Assembly (NCBI GenBank): GCA_947177845.1
Contig: CAMWVZ010000075.1
Location: 1-5,439, forward strand
Length of the DNA: 5,439 nucleotides
Direction: 5' to 3'
DNA from: an uncultured Bacteroidales bacterium
GTDB lineage: Bacteria; Bacteroidota; Bacteroidia; Bacteroidales; P3
In this document: positions 5,424 through 5,439 of the stretch, in pieces
Position numbering within the stretch: position 1 is the first letter of the stretch
How the letters are laid out: each line of letters starts with the position of its first letter
Program-made: the position numbers and the translations under genes
The notes under the pieces: model-generated
Told to the model about the DNA's origin: nothing
Database searches by the model: none
The model's input: the letters and a program-made list of their open reading frames with translations, nothing else

Positions 5424-5439
5424 CACCCCTTGAATTAAG

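Noticed and set aside
5212..5439. A template repeat for the DGR within the window
   Set aside because: I looked for an AAC-rich near-copy of the variable region downstream of the gene and elsewhere in the window and found none. Only the 13-mer CTTGGCTTCyGCG recurs.

Overview
The window reads as chromosomal DNA from a member of the Bacteroidota, probably order Bacteroidales. The evidence is twofold. Translation starts lack Shine-Dalgarno sequences and are preceded by A-rich leaders. Promoter-like sites match the Bacteroides -33 TTTG / -7 TAnnTTTG pattern, best at 5393-5423 (TTTG, 19 nt, TACCTTTG). The protein families are also typical of gut Bacteroidales.

Layout. Positions 1-2582 hold an apparent two-gene operon for aspartate-linked metabolism. 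It contains a PLP aminotransferase cut by the left edge of the window and, 23 bp later, a complete aspartate ammonia-lyase (aspA). A strong rho-independent terminator closes it at 2604-2640. On the opposite strand, 2652-3452 encodes a complete KilA-N domain protein. Its 3' end lies just beyond the terminator, so it converges with aspA. Positions 3453-3822 are a 370-bp AT-rich divergent intergenic region. It holds a 10-bp direct repeat, a perfect 21-bp inverted repeat separated by 67 bp, and a plausible promoter for the next gene. Positions 3823-5211 encode a 462-residue lipoprotein with a carboxypeptidase-regulatory-like domain, a BACON/Ig-like domain and a C-terminal FGE-sulfatase (SUMF1, C-type-lectin fold) domain. 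After it, 5212-5439 holds hairpin-forming sequence and a clear promoter that fires out of the window to the right.

The main discovery candidate is the end of the lipoprotein gene. Codons 431-453 have the footprint of a diversity-generating retroelement (DGR) variable region. Positions where relatives of this family carry Asn (AAC) hold Tyr, Gly, Val, Arg, Phe and Ala, nearly all written as NNC codons, as adenine-specific mutagenesis of an AAC-rich template would leave. A GC-rich tail, a 13-mer repeat and a short hairpin follow, in the places where DGR targets carry their homing signals. No reverse transcriptase or template repeat lies in this window, so the retroelement would have to be beyond the right edge or elsewhere in the genome. 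The lipoprotein is best read as a surface-displayed, hypervariable ligand-binding protein rather than a formylglycine-generating enzyme, since one of the two catalytic cysteines is replaced by Asn.
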